Numbered from the stretch's first letter, positions 1 through 10,985 are shown. The stretch is DNA of 64,000 bases from Moniliella sp. 'wahieum' (GCA_003971905.1 RSEE01000006.1:682001-746000), one strand, 5' to 3'. Notes: a model not told the origin generated them from the sequence alone. Program-made: numbers and translations.

Positions 1-1
1 C

Positions 2-664
2 TTTTCTTTTGATCCCAGCCTCAAGTCGGCGGATGCTCAGGCGGCTCTCAACTTTATTGGTGTGCCACCTGCGTCCGTTTCGAATGATGATTTGTCCCCC
101 ACGTCCTCTTTCCCTATCAATTTGACCCAATGGCGGCATCTACGGTTCCGTTTGCTCCGGCACTGCCCTTGCCGACGGATCCGGTTGCTCTCTGGGCTTC
201 ACTCACCTCCACCCCTCCCAATGGGGGAGACGTCCAGCGCATGCAGCGGCTCGACTTCTCCTCCTTGTCCCACGCAAGCCGTGCGTGGGGAAAAGCGCAA
301 GCGTCGTACTCGCGAGGCTTCTGAGCTTTTGCCAGTGGATGCGCCGGTGCAAAAGCGTACCTACATCGGCCCGAGCCAGACGTCTCGTCGGGATTACGGC
401 GCTGCGCCGGAGACGACGGAGGCGGGTGAGGTGGCTGCCACCCCGTCAAACGCCGCGATGGAAGCTCTTTTGGAGAAGCGGCACAAGAACACCATCTCCG
501 CTCGCCAGTCTCGGAAGAGGAAGGCGGAGGAGCTTACGCAGCTCAAGACTGAGAATGCTCAGCTGCGTGCAGGCAATGATGCCATGGCTGCTGAATTGGC
601 CTGTGTCCGTGCTGAATTGGCTGCGTTCCAAGCTCGCTTTGCCATGATGTTCCCTGGCATGTGA
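2..664 (+). CDS. bZIP transcription factor, 5' partial
   Basis: The frame is open from the left edge, so the N-terminus lies outside the window. The C-terminal ~60 residues form a bZIP domain. The basic region (about 472-520) carries the N-x7-R signature in KNTISARQSRKRK. It is followed by a leucine/alanine heptad segment (ELTQLKTENAQLRAG, then MAAELACVRAELAAF), and the protein ends 10 residues later at TGA (662-664). Gcn4-type family members bind DNA as dimers in the nucleus and regulate amino-acid or stress genes. The target here cannot be read. Between about 110 and 290 a second frame (from ATG 130) reads more like protein than the main frame, which suggests a compensating pair of indels. 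The bZIP call is firm; the ortholog is not assigned. Confidence 0.85.
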   Translation, partial: FSFDPSLKSADAQAALNFIGVPPASVSNDDLSPTSSFPINLTQWRHLRFRLLRHCPCRRIRLLSGLHSPPPLPMGETSSACSGSTSPPCPTQAVRGEKRKRRTREASELLPVDAPVQKRTYIGPSQTSRRDYGAAPETTEAGEVAATPSNAAMEALLEKRHKNTISARQSRKRKAEELTQLKTENAQLRAGNDAMAAELACVRAELAAFQARFAMMFPGM

Positions 665-1278
665 TGTGGTTTTTTTCCCTGTTCTCTTTCTTTTCTTTGC
701 TTTTCTTCTCTTTGCGTCTCGGCTGGCTCTCCGAAGCCTTTGTTCCCTTTTTTTCTTTAGATCAAACCCAAGAAAAATGCAGTGATTGACTCCTTGAGGT
801 TTTTACGGCGCTGAAGTAGAAGGAAGGGAGAAGAGGGGCGGGAAGACTGAGGTGCAATAGATGAGAGATTATGCCTCGTCCGACGTACGCCGATGTTAGG
901 GACGGCTGGGATGACGGAGCTCTGGCGTCTGATGTCGGGGGTTCCTCTATTGGTATGGCGATTGCTTGGGATGGGTATGGTTTGGTGTCACGCTGTACGG
1001 GGCTTGTCCGGGTCTTATTGGCTTGGGCCGCGCCCCCTCCACCGGAGCAAGCAAACGCCAGTGACGCTTGTGCTACAGCACCGGTACAATGCCCCCGGCT
1101 TTTCGCTCTCCTTGCGGTGGTGTCTCCGCTGCGCGACTAATATACTGCGGGTGTGTGCACGGACAACTCCCGTAGTGCCCCTCCCCTCCGCCTTCCCACC
1201 GCCACACAGCCTGCAACCGAGGGCTCCCTCCACCCTCACCTGCGCTTTTCGGCCACCATCTACTCACAGTCCCCGGAC
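665..1278. other. intergenic, bZIP 3' UTR and next promoter
   Basis: A T-rich stretch (668-760) follows the bZIP stop and looks like a 3' UTR. Short ORFs at 871-1342 overlap on both strands and show no domain or codon signal. I see no RNA gene. Confidence 0.5.
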
Positions 1279-2007
1279 ATGGGCCAGTTCATCTCCCGCC
1301 CAACACGGCCCGCCCCCCCCTCGCCCCCCCTCACCGACCTGACCTTCGACTTTGGCCCCCAGTCTCGGCATCATCCTTGCCCCGCCCCTCGCGCCGTTAT
1401 TGTCACCCCACTCTCCGTCACGACGCTCGCCGCCTCCGCCGCCACCTCCCGGCGTATCTCGAACACCTGGACAGAGAAGAAGGGATGGACCATCTGTGCC
1501 ACCATCCACGCCTCAAATCGCACTCTTCCAACGCATCTCCAGCAGCCCTCTTCGCCATCCCATCCACATCTGACGTCTAGACGGCCCACGAGACCTCCCC
1601 CTGCGCCCCCCCAACACCCCAGAAGGGACCCTATTCTGGCCCTCTTGTACGAAGAAAACACCGCCTCGCCTCATCCCGGGTTCTACGCTGCCCTGCGGGA
1701 TGCTGTCCCCATCCACGCTGAGAAAGAGGGCGGGTTAGAGCACATTTACGCTGCCCCATTTGCCTCGGATTTTTGTCAAACCCTATACCTCCTCCAAATG
1801 CTCCACACATACTGTCAGGCTTGTGTGCTCCATACCTTCCTTGCGGCCGAGGAACAGATGCATAACGGGCAAGCACAAAGAGACGACCAAGTGTTTGCGG
1901 AGCAAGGCCAATTATTTGCCAGTCTTGCCCCTGCGCTTGACGATGCTCACGTGGGTTATGATGCCGGCACCCCTCCGGTGAAAACGTGGCCGGTAGAGAT
2001 GGTTTAA
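1279..2007 (+). CDS. hypothetical protein with N-myristoylation-like start
   Basis: I do not recognise this protein. From ATG 1279 it begins MGQFIS, which fits the M-G-x-x-x-S consensus for N-terminal myristoylation, so membrane attachment is a reasonable inference. Residues ~1-100 are Pro/Ser-rich. The C-terminal half (about 1630-1990) is a plausible folded helical segment with two Cys (YCQAC). The frame from about 1440 to 1580 on another register also looks coding, so there may be indels. The stop lies only ~90 bp before the CPVC motif of the zinc-finger protein that follows. The two could be one gene separated by an intron or a frame error. Confidence 0.4.
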   Translation: MGQFISRPTRPAPPSPPLTDLTFDFGPQSRHHPCPAPRAVIVTPLSVTTLAASAATSRRISNTWTEKKGWTICATIHASNRTLPTHLQQPSSPSHPHLTSRRPTRPPPAPPQHPRRDPILALLYEENTASPHPGFYAALRDAVPIHAEKEGGLEHIYAAPFASDFCQTLYLLQMLHTYCQACVLHTFLAAEEQMHNGQAQRDDQVFAEQGQLFASLAPALDDAHVGYDAGTPPVKTWPVEMV

Positions 2008-3945
2008 GAGCATCGTCTTCTTCACATCCAATAGCGCAGCAAATACTCGATCTATCTCCCAGCAGAGGTCAGCGCTTACTAGCTTTGAGCATTTCTTGTC
2101 CAGTCTGCCGAAGCACTTTGACCCTGGCAAACTTGGCACCTTCTTCACCCGTATTGACCCGCATGGTTGATAGCCTTCAGGTTTACTGCCCTCACCAAGT
2201 GTATGGATGTTCGGCTCAACTAGAGCGGGGAGACTTGGGTGCTCATATGGCAAGTTGTGCATATGCCCCATCTCTATCGGCGTCGTCGCCAGAGCCTCTC
2301 TCCCAATCTAGCCTGAAGCACGGCGGGGCAGGCTCAAAGCTACCGTGTCTGGATTGTGGACAACATATTGTAGGTATGTCAGCATCTCGTCATTACCGAC
2401 GGGTATGCACCGAAACCGTGGTGGTTTGCCCCCAGTGTAAGCAAGTCAATATCCCGCGGCGCACCTTATTCGCTCACCTTCTAGAAGAGTGTCTCGAAGG
2501 GCCCACCCAGTGCCCCAATGCTCAGTTGGGCTGCAGTTGGAGGGGTCCAAGACGGTGCTGCCCGGGAGGCAAAACAACCTTGCCCTCCACCCAGATCCAG
2601 GAGCTCATTAATAAGGCCCGCCCGCCCTACCATCAAGCCTCCGGCTCACAATCCCCTAAGACATCTACGAAGTTGGGTCAAAAGGGAGATGGGCTCGACG
2701 GGTTGACGGCGATAATGCTACTATTCCCGGCAATGAAGGGGAAGGGTCATGGCGAACGACAGTGTCCATCGTTGTCCTTTATCCCCTGTCCAAGCCTGGG
2801 CCCAAACTTGGAAGAGGGAGGTGGAGGAGATGCACGCAGAGAATGCCTTGTTGAGATCATCTTTGGATCAGGTACAGCTCACTTTGGGTCACTTAACTAC
2901 CGTGGTCGACCGTTGTGTGGCAGCTTTGGGACCGTTTTTGCCCCCCAGCCCTCGGGGGCTGGGAGCGGTACCTCTACGACCACCCATCCCCCCATCACAT
3001 TTCGCGACCAACAACAGATTTGTGGCGCCGCCGCCACCATCGAACAGTCTTGCTTCGCTCGTGGATGGAATGATGACATCTTCATCGAACCCTTCGGTCG
3101 CTACCCCAGCAACGGCGGACACACAGAGAGGGAGTATTGCCTCACTCCTTTCTCACACGCCGTCCCAGCCGCGCCTTGCTGTTGCACCAGATGCGAATTG
3201 GACGCTTTCAGCTCCAGTAGCCGTACCTGCTGTTCCCCGGGAAACAACCCATGCCACAGCCAACTTACCGCGCGGTCCAACCTTGTCCACCTCTGCGCCT
3301 GCGCCGGTCCATGCGGGGAGTAGTATTTTTGCTGCGAGAAGCAACCCGAGACTTAATCACCTTCAACCTCCCTACCATCTCCGCCCACCCCAGACTTCGC
3401 ATTCGTCTACGGGAATTGTTTCCATGGGACATGCCAGAACCGATCCATCTGTACCCCACTCGACTATCGCGCCTGTTCCCCTCAACTTGGTTTTCGAGTT
3501 GAATCTCCTCCGGGCCAACATGGACACTCTGGAACAACCGTTTCACTGTGCAAGACGAGTGCCTGGGACAGGTTGTCCCCCTGGCCAGGCGTACCGGCCT
3601 GGCCACCGCTCGTCTGGAAGAGGAAGTAGCCGGCTTGGCCCATATGGTTGGACCTATGCGTAGGCAGGTTCCCCCGGTGCGTCTCTAGTTGCTCTGCTCT
3701 CTTCCCCTACTTTTCTCTTCCAGAGGGAGCTGACTATATCTTGTCTTGGCTATGTACGGGCCTTGGATGCCCACATATACATAGCCCAAGCCGATTCGTC
3801 CTCACGCATGGACCCGGCCATCGGCCCTACGCATTGGGCTGGCTTGCCCCCTCTCTTGGCCCGCCCAGGCCAGGCCATGCGGCCCTCTTCGTTTTCACCT
3901 GGCCATTTCCGCCGCTGGTCGCACCACGAAGGAACCAAATTGTAG
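1986..3945 (+). CDS. TRAF-type zinc-finger protein with coiled coil
   Basis: A CPVC pair (2097-2108) resembles the last cysteines of a RING finger. It is followed by a TRAF-type zinc finger (CPHQVYGCSAQL...H...CAYAP, ~2185-2270) and a second Cys/His array (CPQCKQVNIP...HLLEEC...CPNAQLGCSWRG, ~2430-2550). Then come a coiled coil (VEEMHAENALLRSSLDQV, ~2818-2880), a long Pro/Ser-rich linker and a helical C-terminus. This layout is typical of RING/TRAF E3 ligases, but the first half of a RING is not visible. Frame changes occur near 2550, 2750 and 3530. A 47-nt intron (3677-3723, donor GTGCGT) joins the coiled-coil end to a final exon ending at TAG 3943-3945. The true start is unknown and may be the ATG at 1279. 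Confidence 0.6.
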
Positions 3946-4207
3946 CGCGCTCTGCAATGGAAGTTTCTAGGATGGAGAGCGAGATTACACAAAAAAGGTC
4001 CAACCATTTCGGTACCAAAAACCGCATTATGGGACTATGAATATTCTGATTCCTGTGCCGGTTACTTGATTCATTACTGCCAGCACCAAAAAAGGGCCCA
4101 ACGTAGGGTCTTGTAGCGTATAGCACGGAAAGGAAGAGAAAAGTCCATTACTGCGAGAAAACGACAGTGACACCGGGCCCGGTCTGAGAAGAAAAGAGAT
4201 GTGACGA
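3946..4207. other. convergent intergenic region
   Basis: This is 3' flanking sequence between two genes that converge. It holds an A-rich patch (3990-4020) and no recognisable gene. Confidence 0.5.
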
Positions 4208-5968
4208 TCACAGCAGGCCCACACTGAGCAGAACCAGAGCCAAAAGACCAATGGGCACCTGGAGTCCCGCCGAGCCCGAGGTCTTATTGTTTACGTTGGT
4301 TTGTTGTTGCGTTCCCGCCGACTTGGATCCCGATTGGGACGCGGACTCATCGTCGTCCGTACCACCAACATCCCCATCGTCTTCGTCTGAGCTTGACGCG
4401 CTCGTTGTCGCGGCAGCCGGGACGGGCTGGGGAGACGGGCAACCGAAGACGGGGCAACCGAAGCTGCCGGGGAGGGCGAAGCTGACGACGCGCGGGGGCA
4501 ATGGACGTGCTGCTCGCCGCCACATGGGAGCCGGAAGCCGCCGAGGCAGGCGAAGTGACCTGGTACATTCCCGTTCCAGCCGCGTTCCAGCCGGCTGGAC
4601 GCCATCCTGTAGGCAACTCTCCCGCGGAAAAGAGAGCCGCACGGCCTTCGCTCGAACCAAACACCAAATTGGCATCGTGGTCAGCTTGTTCAATGACAAT
4701 GAGACGATGAGCGATCGAGTGGCCGGTCACGTTGCTCCAGTCGGAAGCTTGGAGTAGGTGGCGTTGAAGCCAGTCATGTCAAAGTTGGTTTGGGCGAGGG
4801 TGTTAATGTACTTCCAGTAAGCCAAGTTGCGATCCCGACGCTTATTCCCCCCTGCAGCTTGGCCATGCAATACTGATCGCCCGAGTTGGCCGTGTCCTGG
4901 TACCCAATCATCGAAACTACATCGCGTTGGACATAGCGGGCAAAGTAGTCAATGGGAGCCATGCCGCCCGACGGCATCACATCCGTAAAGTTATCAAACC
5001 CGTATCGCCACGTGTTGAACATTGGGCACGTCGCCTTGGCCGCAATCGAAGGATCGACCTGGGGCCGGTTTTTGGAGTAAAGTACAGGCAACTGGACGGA
5101 TCACCGTAAATGTAGCGTACATGAACGCCCGAGGGTACATCACTGCCAACAACGGCATAGCGCTGCATCAGCTGTCCTCCGCCGCCATGGCCGACGAGGG
5201 TGATGTTTTTGAGGTTGGGGTACTTATCCTTGTTGCTAAACTCGTTGACAAACGCATCCAGTACGTCGAAGGCTGAAGCTTTGGTCCCTGCCGGGTAGGT
5301 TGCAATCTCACCCGCTTGCCACGCGTTTACATCGCCCCACGCCAATTGGGTCGAGTTGTATTCGCCCGAGTTGTAGTTGGTCGAGAAGAACTGGGGGGCG
5401 GTAACGATAGAGTTGTTACTGGCGCCGGGAAAGTTGTCATTGACAGCGGTGACCAGCGCGTTCTCCATGGTTTCCCAATAGGTATTTCCATTGCGAAGGC
5501 GGCCATGGATCATGACAAAGGCTTGCTCCGCCAACTGGTTGTTGGATCGCTGGGACCAGTAAACGACAACCTGACTTTGCTCCGAGCCCAAAACAGGCAA
5601 GCTGACAAGGCTGGCACCGTTGGGAACAACAAGGGGAGTGTGCAGCTCCCCCTCGGAGTTGTTGCCTCCCGACATGACAGTGGACGCGTCGCGACGGGCT
5701 AGTTCTTCAGCATCGTCAAACGCGTCATGCAGAGCACGGGCAGGGCGGGCGACGCGTGGGGGAGGGGGGAAGGAGCGCGCACGGGAGCGAGCATGGGCAG
5801 GCGCCTGGAGTTGGTATTCGGGCGCCATGCCGCGCGGAAGGAGCGGAGGAAGCTGGAGGGCGGCCTGGGCAGCTGCTGCGCTGGCCAGGGCGAATGCCAG
5901 AAGAGGCGCAAACGGCGAGCGGCGGCGGCGACGGCCACCGTCGTCTTGGGGGCGCGACGGATGGGCAT
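4208..5968 (-). CDS. secreted alpha/beta hydrolase-like protein, probable GPI anchor, nucleophile Ser replaced
   Basis: Reading right to left, ATG 5968 is followed after ~18 residues by a hydrophobic signal peptide (FAPLLAFALASAAAAQA), entered through a frame change near 5910. The body resembles alpha/beta hydrolases: an oxyanion-type HGRLRNG segment near 5500, many N-glycosylation sequons, and a nucleophile elbow GHGGGGQ (5172-5192) where the family normally has GHSxGGQ. The protein ends in a Ser/Asp-rich spacer, a small-residue site (SGSAG) and a hydrophobic tail (VPIGLLALVLLSVGLL), the layout of a GPI-anchor signal. Cell-surface location is inferred. Frame breaks sit at a T5 run (5069-5073), a C6 run (4847-4852) and near 4740, each compatible with one lost base. 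With Gly in place of Ser it may be catalytically dead. Confidence 0.75.
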
Positions 5969-6637
5969 GGGCTACACGAGCTGAAAGAGCGTGGGGGGGG
6001 GGGATCTGAGAAGGTGGGAGGGATGGCAAGGAGCGGGTGGCGGTGGGGGATGAGGCGCAGGTGGGGCGCAGGGGTGGCTGGCTGGGAGACGTGGAATGCC
6101 ACTGCCGATACATGTGCATGCATGATCTCACACGGCAAGCCAAGGCACAGCGCCCACCGCCCGGCAGGGGGCAGTGATGCGATGCCGGATGTGGCACCCA
6201 GCGCAGGAGCTGTGTGGGCGCGTGTTCGATGGTGGCACTGATCGACAGCAGGCACACTGGCGGGGTGCTGGGTGGGTGGGGATGTGCGACATGCGAGCGC
6301 GCTGCGCACAGCTGGCCCCGCCAGTGCGCCGCCCCACTCGCCTCGGGAGCTGCTGTGGCGGCGCCATGCACCGTCCATGGTGTGCACGCCGGACCGCACA
6401 GGGACTTGCAATTTCAATATGCATGCTGGACTACGCGGCTGCGATGCTCGCCTCGGCCAGCACGCCGCCAGTCTTCCAAGGGTAAAGCTTGCTGGCACAG
6501 CAGGCATGTGCATAGCCATAGCAGATTGAACAATTAATGAACGTTGAACTTTCAAATTGCAACGTTCAACGTTCAGTACGTTGAGCCGAATCTTTAGAGG
6601 CTGGACGCATTGCATTAGTCACCGAGCCAGCGTGATG

Positions 6638-6660
6638 CATGTGACATTCCCTGTCACATG
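6638..6660. repeat. perfect 9-bp inverted repeat
   Basis: CATGTGACA and TGTCACATG are separated by 5 nt. The element lies ~450 bp upstream of the kinase ATG and ~670 bp upstream of the hydrolase ATG. It could be a dimeric regulator site or a hairpin; nothing else identifies it. Confidence 0.6.
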
Positions 6661-6828
6661 TCACACAGGTCATAGGTCACCGGTCACCGGTCATGCATCT
6701 TGGTAACATGGTAACACGTAGCAGTCGATGAGGTAGACTGATGCTGAGCTGGCCTTCGACAGCAGCTTCGCTCGCTGAGTTTCCCATGGCACATGTCAGA
6801 CTGACTTCTCCTGAGGAGCCTGACCGGT

Positions 6829-6843
6829 GATATATATAATACC
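6829..6843 (+). promoter_or_regulatory. TATA-like element
   Basis: TGATATATATAATAC lies ~250 bp upstream of the kinase ATG at 7090, in an otherwise GC-rich region. The distance is somewhat long for a fungal TATA box, so the assignment is tentative. Confidence 0.35.
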
Positions 6844-7089
6844 GGTGATCGAGTGATCTGATTCTTTGCACTTTGCGGCGATGACGTCAATGATGCAGCG
6901 GCGGTCATCGATCTCGATCATCCATTCTCAAATCCGGCCGGGCGGTAGTCGAACGAGCTGAGGGGGCGGCCTGGCTCTAGCGTCTTGCTATATCCGCTGG
7001 GCCTGCCCGACCTGCGCTTGGTTTAGTACTCAGGTCCTCAGCGTTGCCACTGGGTTGCCCCCACCAACTTTCCCTCACCGCCACCCATC

Positions 7090-8373
7090 ATGCACGTCCA
7101 TCTCTCCAATCCGCTTGCCAAGCACCCACCGTCGTACTCCCGTCGCAAGGACTACAAGATCGGTCGCGTCCTTGGCGAAGGTACCTTCGGCGTTGTTCGC
7201 CTCGCCACCTGGACTGTGCCTTCGCCACCCAAGGAGGTTTGCATCAAATCATCCCCAAGAGCATTCTTAAGGGCAACTTCCAGCTCGTCGCGTCCGAGAC
7301 AGCCGTTGTCAAGGAGTTGAGCCACCTAACATTGTGCGTCTCTACGACAACTTTGAGTCCAAGGATAAATTTTATCTCGTTTTTCAGCCTGCTATGGGGG
7401 GCGAGGTGTTCGAGCGCGTCCTTCAAACCGGACACCTTACCGAGCACGAGGCCGCCCATGTGGTCAAGTCGGTCGCCAGTGCCCTCGAATACATCCATGC
7501 TCACGGGTTTGTTCACCGCGACATCAAACCAGAGAACATCATGTACCTCACTCCCCCCCAAAATATCCTGACGCGCGAATTGTACTCGTTGACTTTGGCG
7601 TGGCCCAGCATCTCAATTCGAATGGAGAGAAGCTGCGAGAACTGGCTGTAGTTGGGATATGCTGCGCCCGAGGTTGTGGCCCGCAAACCATACGGCAAGA
7701 GGTCGACATGTGGTCTCTTGGCGCAGTGGCGTACGTTATGCTCTCAGGACACATGCCATACCGTAACCAGGCGCCGGCTCCTTTGCTTGAAGAGATGCTA
7801 GCCGGCCCCATCCAATTTACGGGCAAATATTGGTCCCAGATCTCCAAGAGGGCAAGGACTTTGTCGCCTCGCTTATGACCATTGATGCGGATAAGCGTCT
7901 TACGGCAAGCCAAGCTCTGAAGCACCCATGGATTCTACACAATGCCGATACACGTCCTCCCCCTCCCATGTTCGTCCCAACATTGCAGCCGGGCTTAAAG
8001 ACAACTACCAAGCCCGCCCCAAGACCCGCGCACCGACCATTGCCTCCAGCAGCTCTCCCTCCAGCCCAGCTTTACCCACCACGGCCTTGTCTCCTCCGAT
8101 GAGGAGGATGAGGCCAAACGTGCCAAAAAAGCACTCTACTGCGGCAAAAGCTCCCTCTTCCGGTACACCCCATTCTCCTGTGAAACCATCGGCGTCCCTT
8201 GGTCCACACTTCGGGAAAGATGCGCACCCGCAAGCGAGGATGGGAACGCTAATGATCCCACACACTCCCAGTGCAACCCTGGTACTGCTCAGAATGACAG
8301 TACCGCGGGCCACCACTCGCTTGTTGAAGACTTTAAAAACTTGCTCCATCACAACACCCATTCCGACAAGTAA
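7090..8373 (+). CDS. CaMK-type serine/threonine protein kinase
   Basis: The kinase domain starts ~20 residues after ATG 7090 with the glycine loop GEGTFGVVRLA. The VAIK-equivalent is in another frame (CIK.IPKSILKG). It continues with SHPNIVRLYDNF (proline by frame change), the catalytic loop HRDIKPEN (~7517), DFGVAQ (~7590), an AAPE motif (~7668), DMWSLGAVAYVMLSG and HPWI (~7930). The order and sequence match Ca2+/calmodulin-dependent or related CAMK-group kinases. The ~140-residue tail is Ser/Pro-rich and ends FKNLLHHNTHSDK at TAA 8371-8373; no clear IQ or calmodulin helix was picked out. At least four one-base frame changes (about 7240, 7320, 7650, 7850) interrupt it. A signalling role is inferred; the exact ortholog (Cmk-like) is not proven. 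Confidence 0.85.
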
Positions 8374-9870
8374 CTATCTCGGGTGTTGCCGTCCTTTTGT
8401 TCTTCACGCCATCGTGATTTATCAATCACATCGGCTTAAGTGCTATACTGTTTTTGCACTTGTGTCCCTTTTTTTAAACACCAACGCTCATCGACATCAT
8501 GGCCCTCGGTGTTCTGGGCAATTGCCTGTGGACAATTATGCTAATAAGTTGCTCGAGGAAATGAGATGTTGTGACTAGTCGCAGAATCATATACAGTCTT
8601 TGGCGGTTACGAGACAACCGCGACTCCGTCTCCACGCAATTATATGCCAGGTGGAGCAACGATGGTGGTATTAGTACCCCAAAACATAGTAGTCCCAGGA
8701 TTCGGCCAAGCGCTTCCGTCCAGTTACTACAACTTAGTCCATTCCATGCGATTGTCCTCTCCGGCGCGAAAATACACGACATGACTAGTGGCATGATAGT
8801 GACCCAGGAAATTTCGTTGTCTCTAAGCAACCCATCAGCTTTCAATGAGTATCTCGCGGGATTTTCTCGATTGCCACGCCCCTCCCCCCTCCACTCCCCA
8901 TACATACCCAGCCCATCGCCCTCTTGGGTAGCGATAATGGGGCGTGGCATGTGAGGCCTGAGGGGGTGTATGGCCAACGAAAAAGGCTGTGTGCGGTGGT
9001 GGTGGCCAAGGCGATGGGACAGGTAGAGACTGCAGCTGGAAGAGGGGAGCAGCAGCAGCCGCTCTGCGGTGTACGGCGGATGATCGATGATGATCGATGA
9101 TTGCTGACTACTATGTAGCGTTCAGCGACAGTGTCTGCTGCTTAGTGCTAGGACTTAGCGCTTACCCGTTAGCGTTACCACACGTCGCCTTCGCGCTCGC
9201 TCGCGCTCGACTGGCCCCGCACGGCGTCTGTCCCCGCGTCCCGCGCATGAAGGTGAACGCGTCCCACGGTGGCGTCCCGCCGCACGGCGCCAGTTCTCGG
9301 AGCAGCCCCACCTGGACCAGGGGGGGATGAGTGTGATGAACGGTGACCAGTGGGGTGATAATGCATGATGCATGATGGGAGCAGCTCTCATCGATCGGCC
9401 GCTGGCCCTGTGGCAATCTGAATCAGGCGTCACGCGTCACGCGTCAGGACAGGACGGGGCACGCTGCCCCTGTCGCTGCTGGCACCTGTGTGGGACCTGG
9501 GCCTGGGAGCTTGCTGGGACGAGCTTGACTGGCCCACCGCCCGTTGCTGCCGACCCACTCTCCTCCTCCCAGCCTCTGCTCCACCTCTCTCCATCGCCTC
9601 CGTCTCCTCCACCTCCGCCTCATCGCCCACCCCACCGGCGCATCCACGTTCGTTCCACCTGCTATTCCGCGCTACCATGCATGAATGGCGACCGGTATTC
9701 GGGCCCCTCCTGGCGCCCGCCTGGTTGCTGCGGCCACGGGGGCATCCACACGCCCGCCACTCGCTCCTTTACCCTCCTTGCGCGCCAGGCCATCTCCAGT
9801 TCTTCCGCTTCGCTCCCGCATTTCATCCCGCGGTGCCGATCGGCAAGTGGTCAAGTCAGAGATCGCCACC
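8374..9870. other. long intergenic region with ATCGAT, GCATGATG and ACGCGT repeats
   Basis: These 1.5 kb have no convincing gene; the ORFs on both strands are short or mutually antisense. They contain a direct repeat TGATCGATGA x2 (9081-9100), ATGCATGATGCATGATGG (9361-9378) and a tandem GCGTCAC/ACGCGTCA array (9427-9448). ACGCGT is the MluI cell-cycle box core bound by MBF in yeasts; its use here is inference. Confidence 0.5.
9427..9448. repeat. tandem CGTCACG/ACGCGT motif
   Basis: Three overlapping CGTCA units include two ACGCGT cores, ~430 bp upstream of the membrane-protein ATG. This could be an MCB-like cell-cycle element. The assignment rests on motif identity alone. Confidence 0.4.
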
Positions 9871-10985
9871 ATGTCGGCCAGTGACCTACTCCGTTTTGAT
9901 AACACCTCTGGCATTACCATTACTGCCATCATTGCCGTTGTTGCCGTGTTGGGTGGCGTCTTTCTTATTTGCATCCTTATCGCAGCTCTCTTGAGCAAAA
10001 CCAATGCTCCGAGGCACGATGCCTTTCCTTACGCCCAGATGGAGAGCCCGCCCGGCATGTATCAGCCCAGCGCCTCACTCCAACGTCCCATGGCCGAATA
10101 CAAGGAAGACTCCAAGGCCAATCTGCTCAACTCGGCTGCGCCACTGGCCGGCAACCCTCCCTCTCTCAGTCATCATCGCGCCAATTCATCTGGTGTTGGA
10201 TTTCCTGGTCCCAACTCTGCTACCCTCCGCGGTCCCATGGCATCGCAATACCAAAGCCGTCCACCTGCATTGGGAGGTGCAGCGCCCCCCCTCCACCACG
10301 ATCCCGTTCCCTGGCCAGGCAGGCACCGTCAATTATAACGGCCGAGAAATGACCATCAACATGGCCGGTCCCCAAGCCGACCCGGAGGCACGAATGGCGG
10401 CCGAGGCAAGGCTGGAGCGCGAGCGGCTCGCCGAAGCACCGTTGTTGGCGGCCCTCCGCGCTGACCGATGGTAAACGGGCAAGTCGGTACAATCGTGCTT
10501 CAATGGTAGGGCCTCCCAATCGGCGCATGTCCATGTCGGACAAGCGGGCCACACGAATGTCTCGAAGTCGCTATTCGCGCATGTCGACCTATTCCACTGC
10601 CGACGTTGGGGAGGGTGGCAATCTTTCCGCTCGGCGTAGAGCCGTCACCTCGACTGGACCTGGGGTGGTGCGGACACCTAGCAACCGGTGGAAAGAAGGT
10701 GAGGGGTACACTGGCCGCCGCAGTATGGGCCGAAATTCGCATTCCGGGCGCCCGTCATCCCGTCTGCCACCTCCTGTTGGCGCGAACAGCCGGTTGGGCC
10801 TTCCTTACAATACGGGTGCGCATGCGAGCATGATTTCAGCCGATTCAGTGAGTGTGTACGACACACCTTCGATGTACGAGGTCGCTCCTGCTATGGACTG
10901 GGCTGCCGCCCCTACCTCGCAGGCGAATTTGCTGGATCCTCTCCAAGCTCATGGGCCTAATCCGTTTGTTCTGGCCCATCACTAG
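9871..10985 (+). CDS. single-pass membrane protein with long basic Ser-rich cytoplasmic tail
   Basis: I chose ATG 9871 because of its strong context (GCCACCATG) and because it places a single ~23-residue transmembrane helix (ITAIIAVVAVLGGVFLICILIAALL) about 18 residues from the N-terminus, without a cleavable signal. The rest (~320 aa) is low-complexity, Ser/Pro/Arg-rich, with an acidic-basic helical stretch (DPEARMAAEARLERERLAEA, ~10380) and Arg/Ser motifs (TRMSRSRYSRMSTYS). The C-terminus is DPLQAHGPNPFVLAHH at TAG 10983-10985. Frame changes near 10290 and 10450 link three frames. The short exoplasmic N-terminus and large tail resemble fungal cell-surface or polarity adaptors in general shape. 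No family is recognised. Confidence 0.6.

Larger units (their letters stand above)
5969..7089. promoter_or_regulatory. divergent promoter rich in inverted repeats
   Basis: This 1.1-kb gap lies between the minus-strand hydrolase and the plus-strand kinase. It holds an 11-G run (5993-6003), which reads as a C tract just upstream of the hydrolase start and may precede a 5'-UTR splice acceptor. It also holds inverted repeats at 6539-6574 and 6638-6660, repeated GGTCACC (6667-6692), repeated GGTAACA (6701-6716) and a TATA-like element at 6829-6843. No conserved ORF was found. Confidence 0.55.

Noticed and set aside
8474..8977. 167-codon minus-strand ORF and its plus-strand partner
   Set aside because: The two strands are equally open and neither shows a domain; most likely non-coding.
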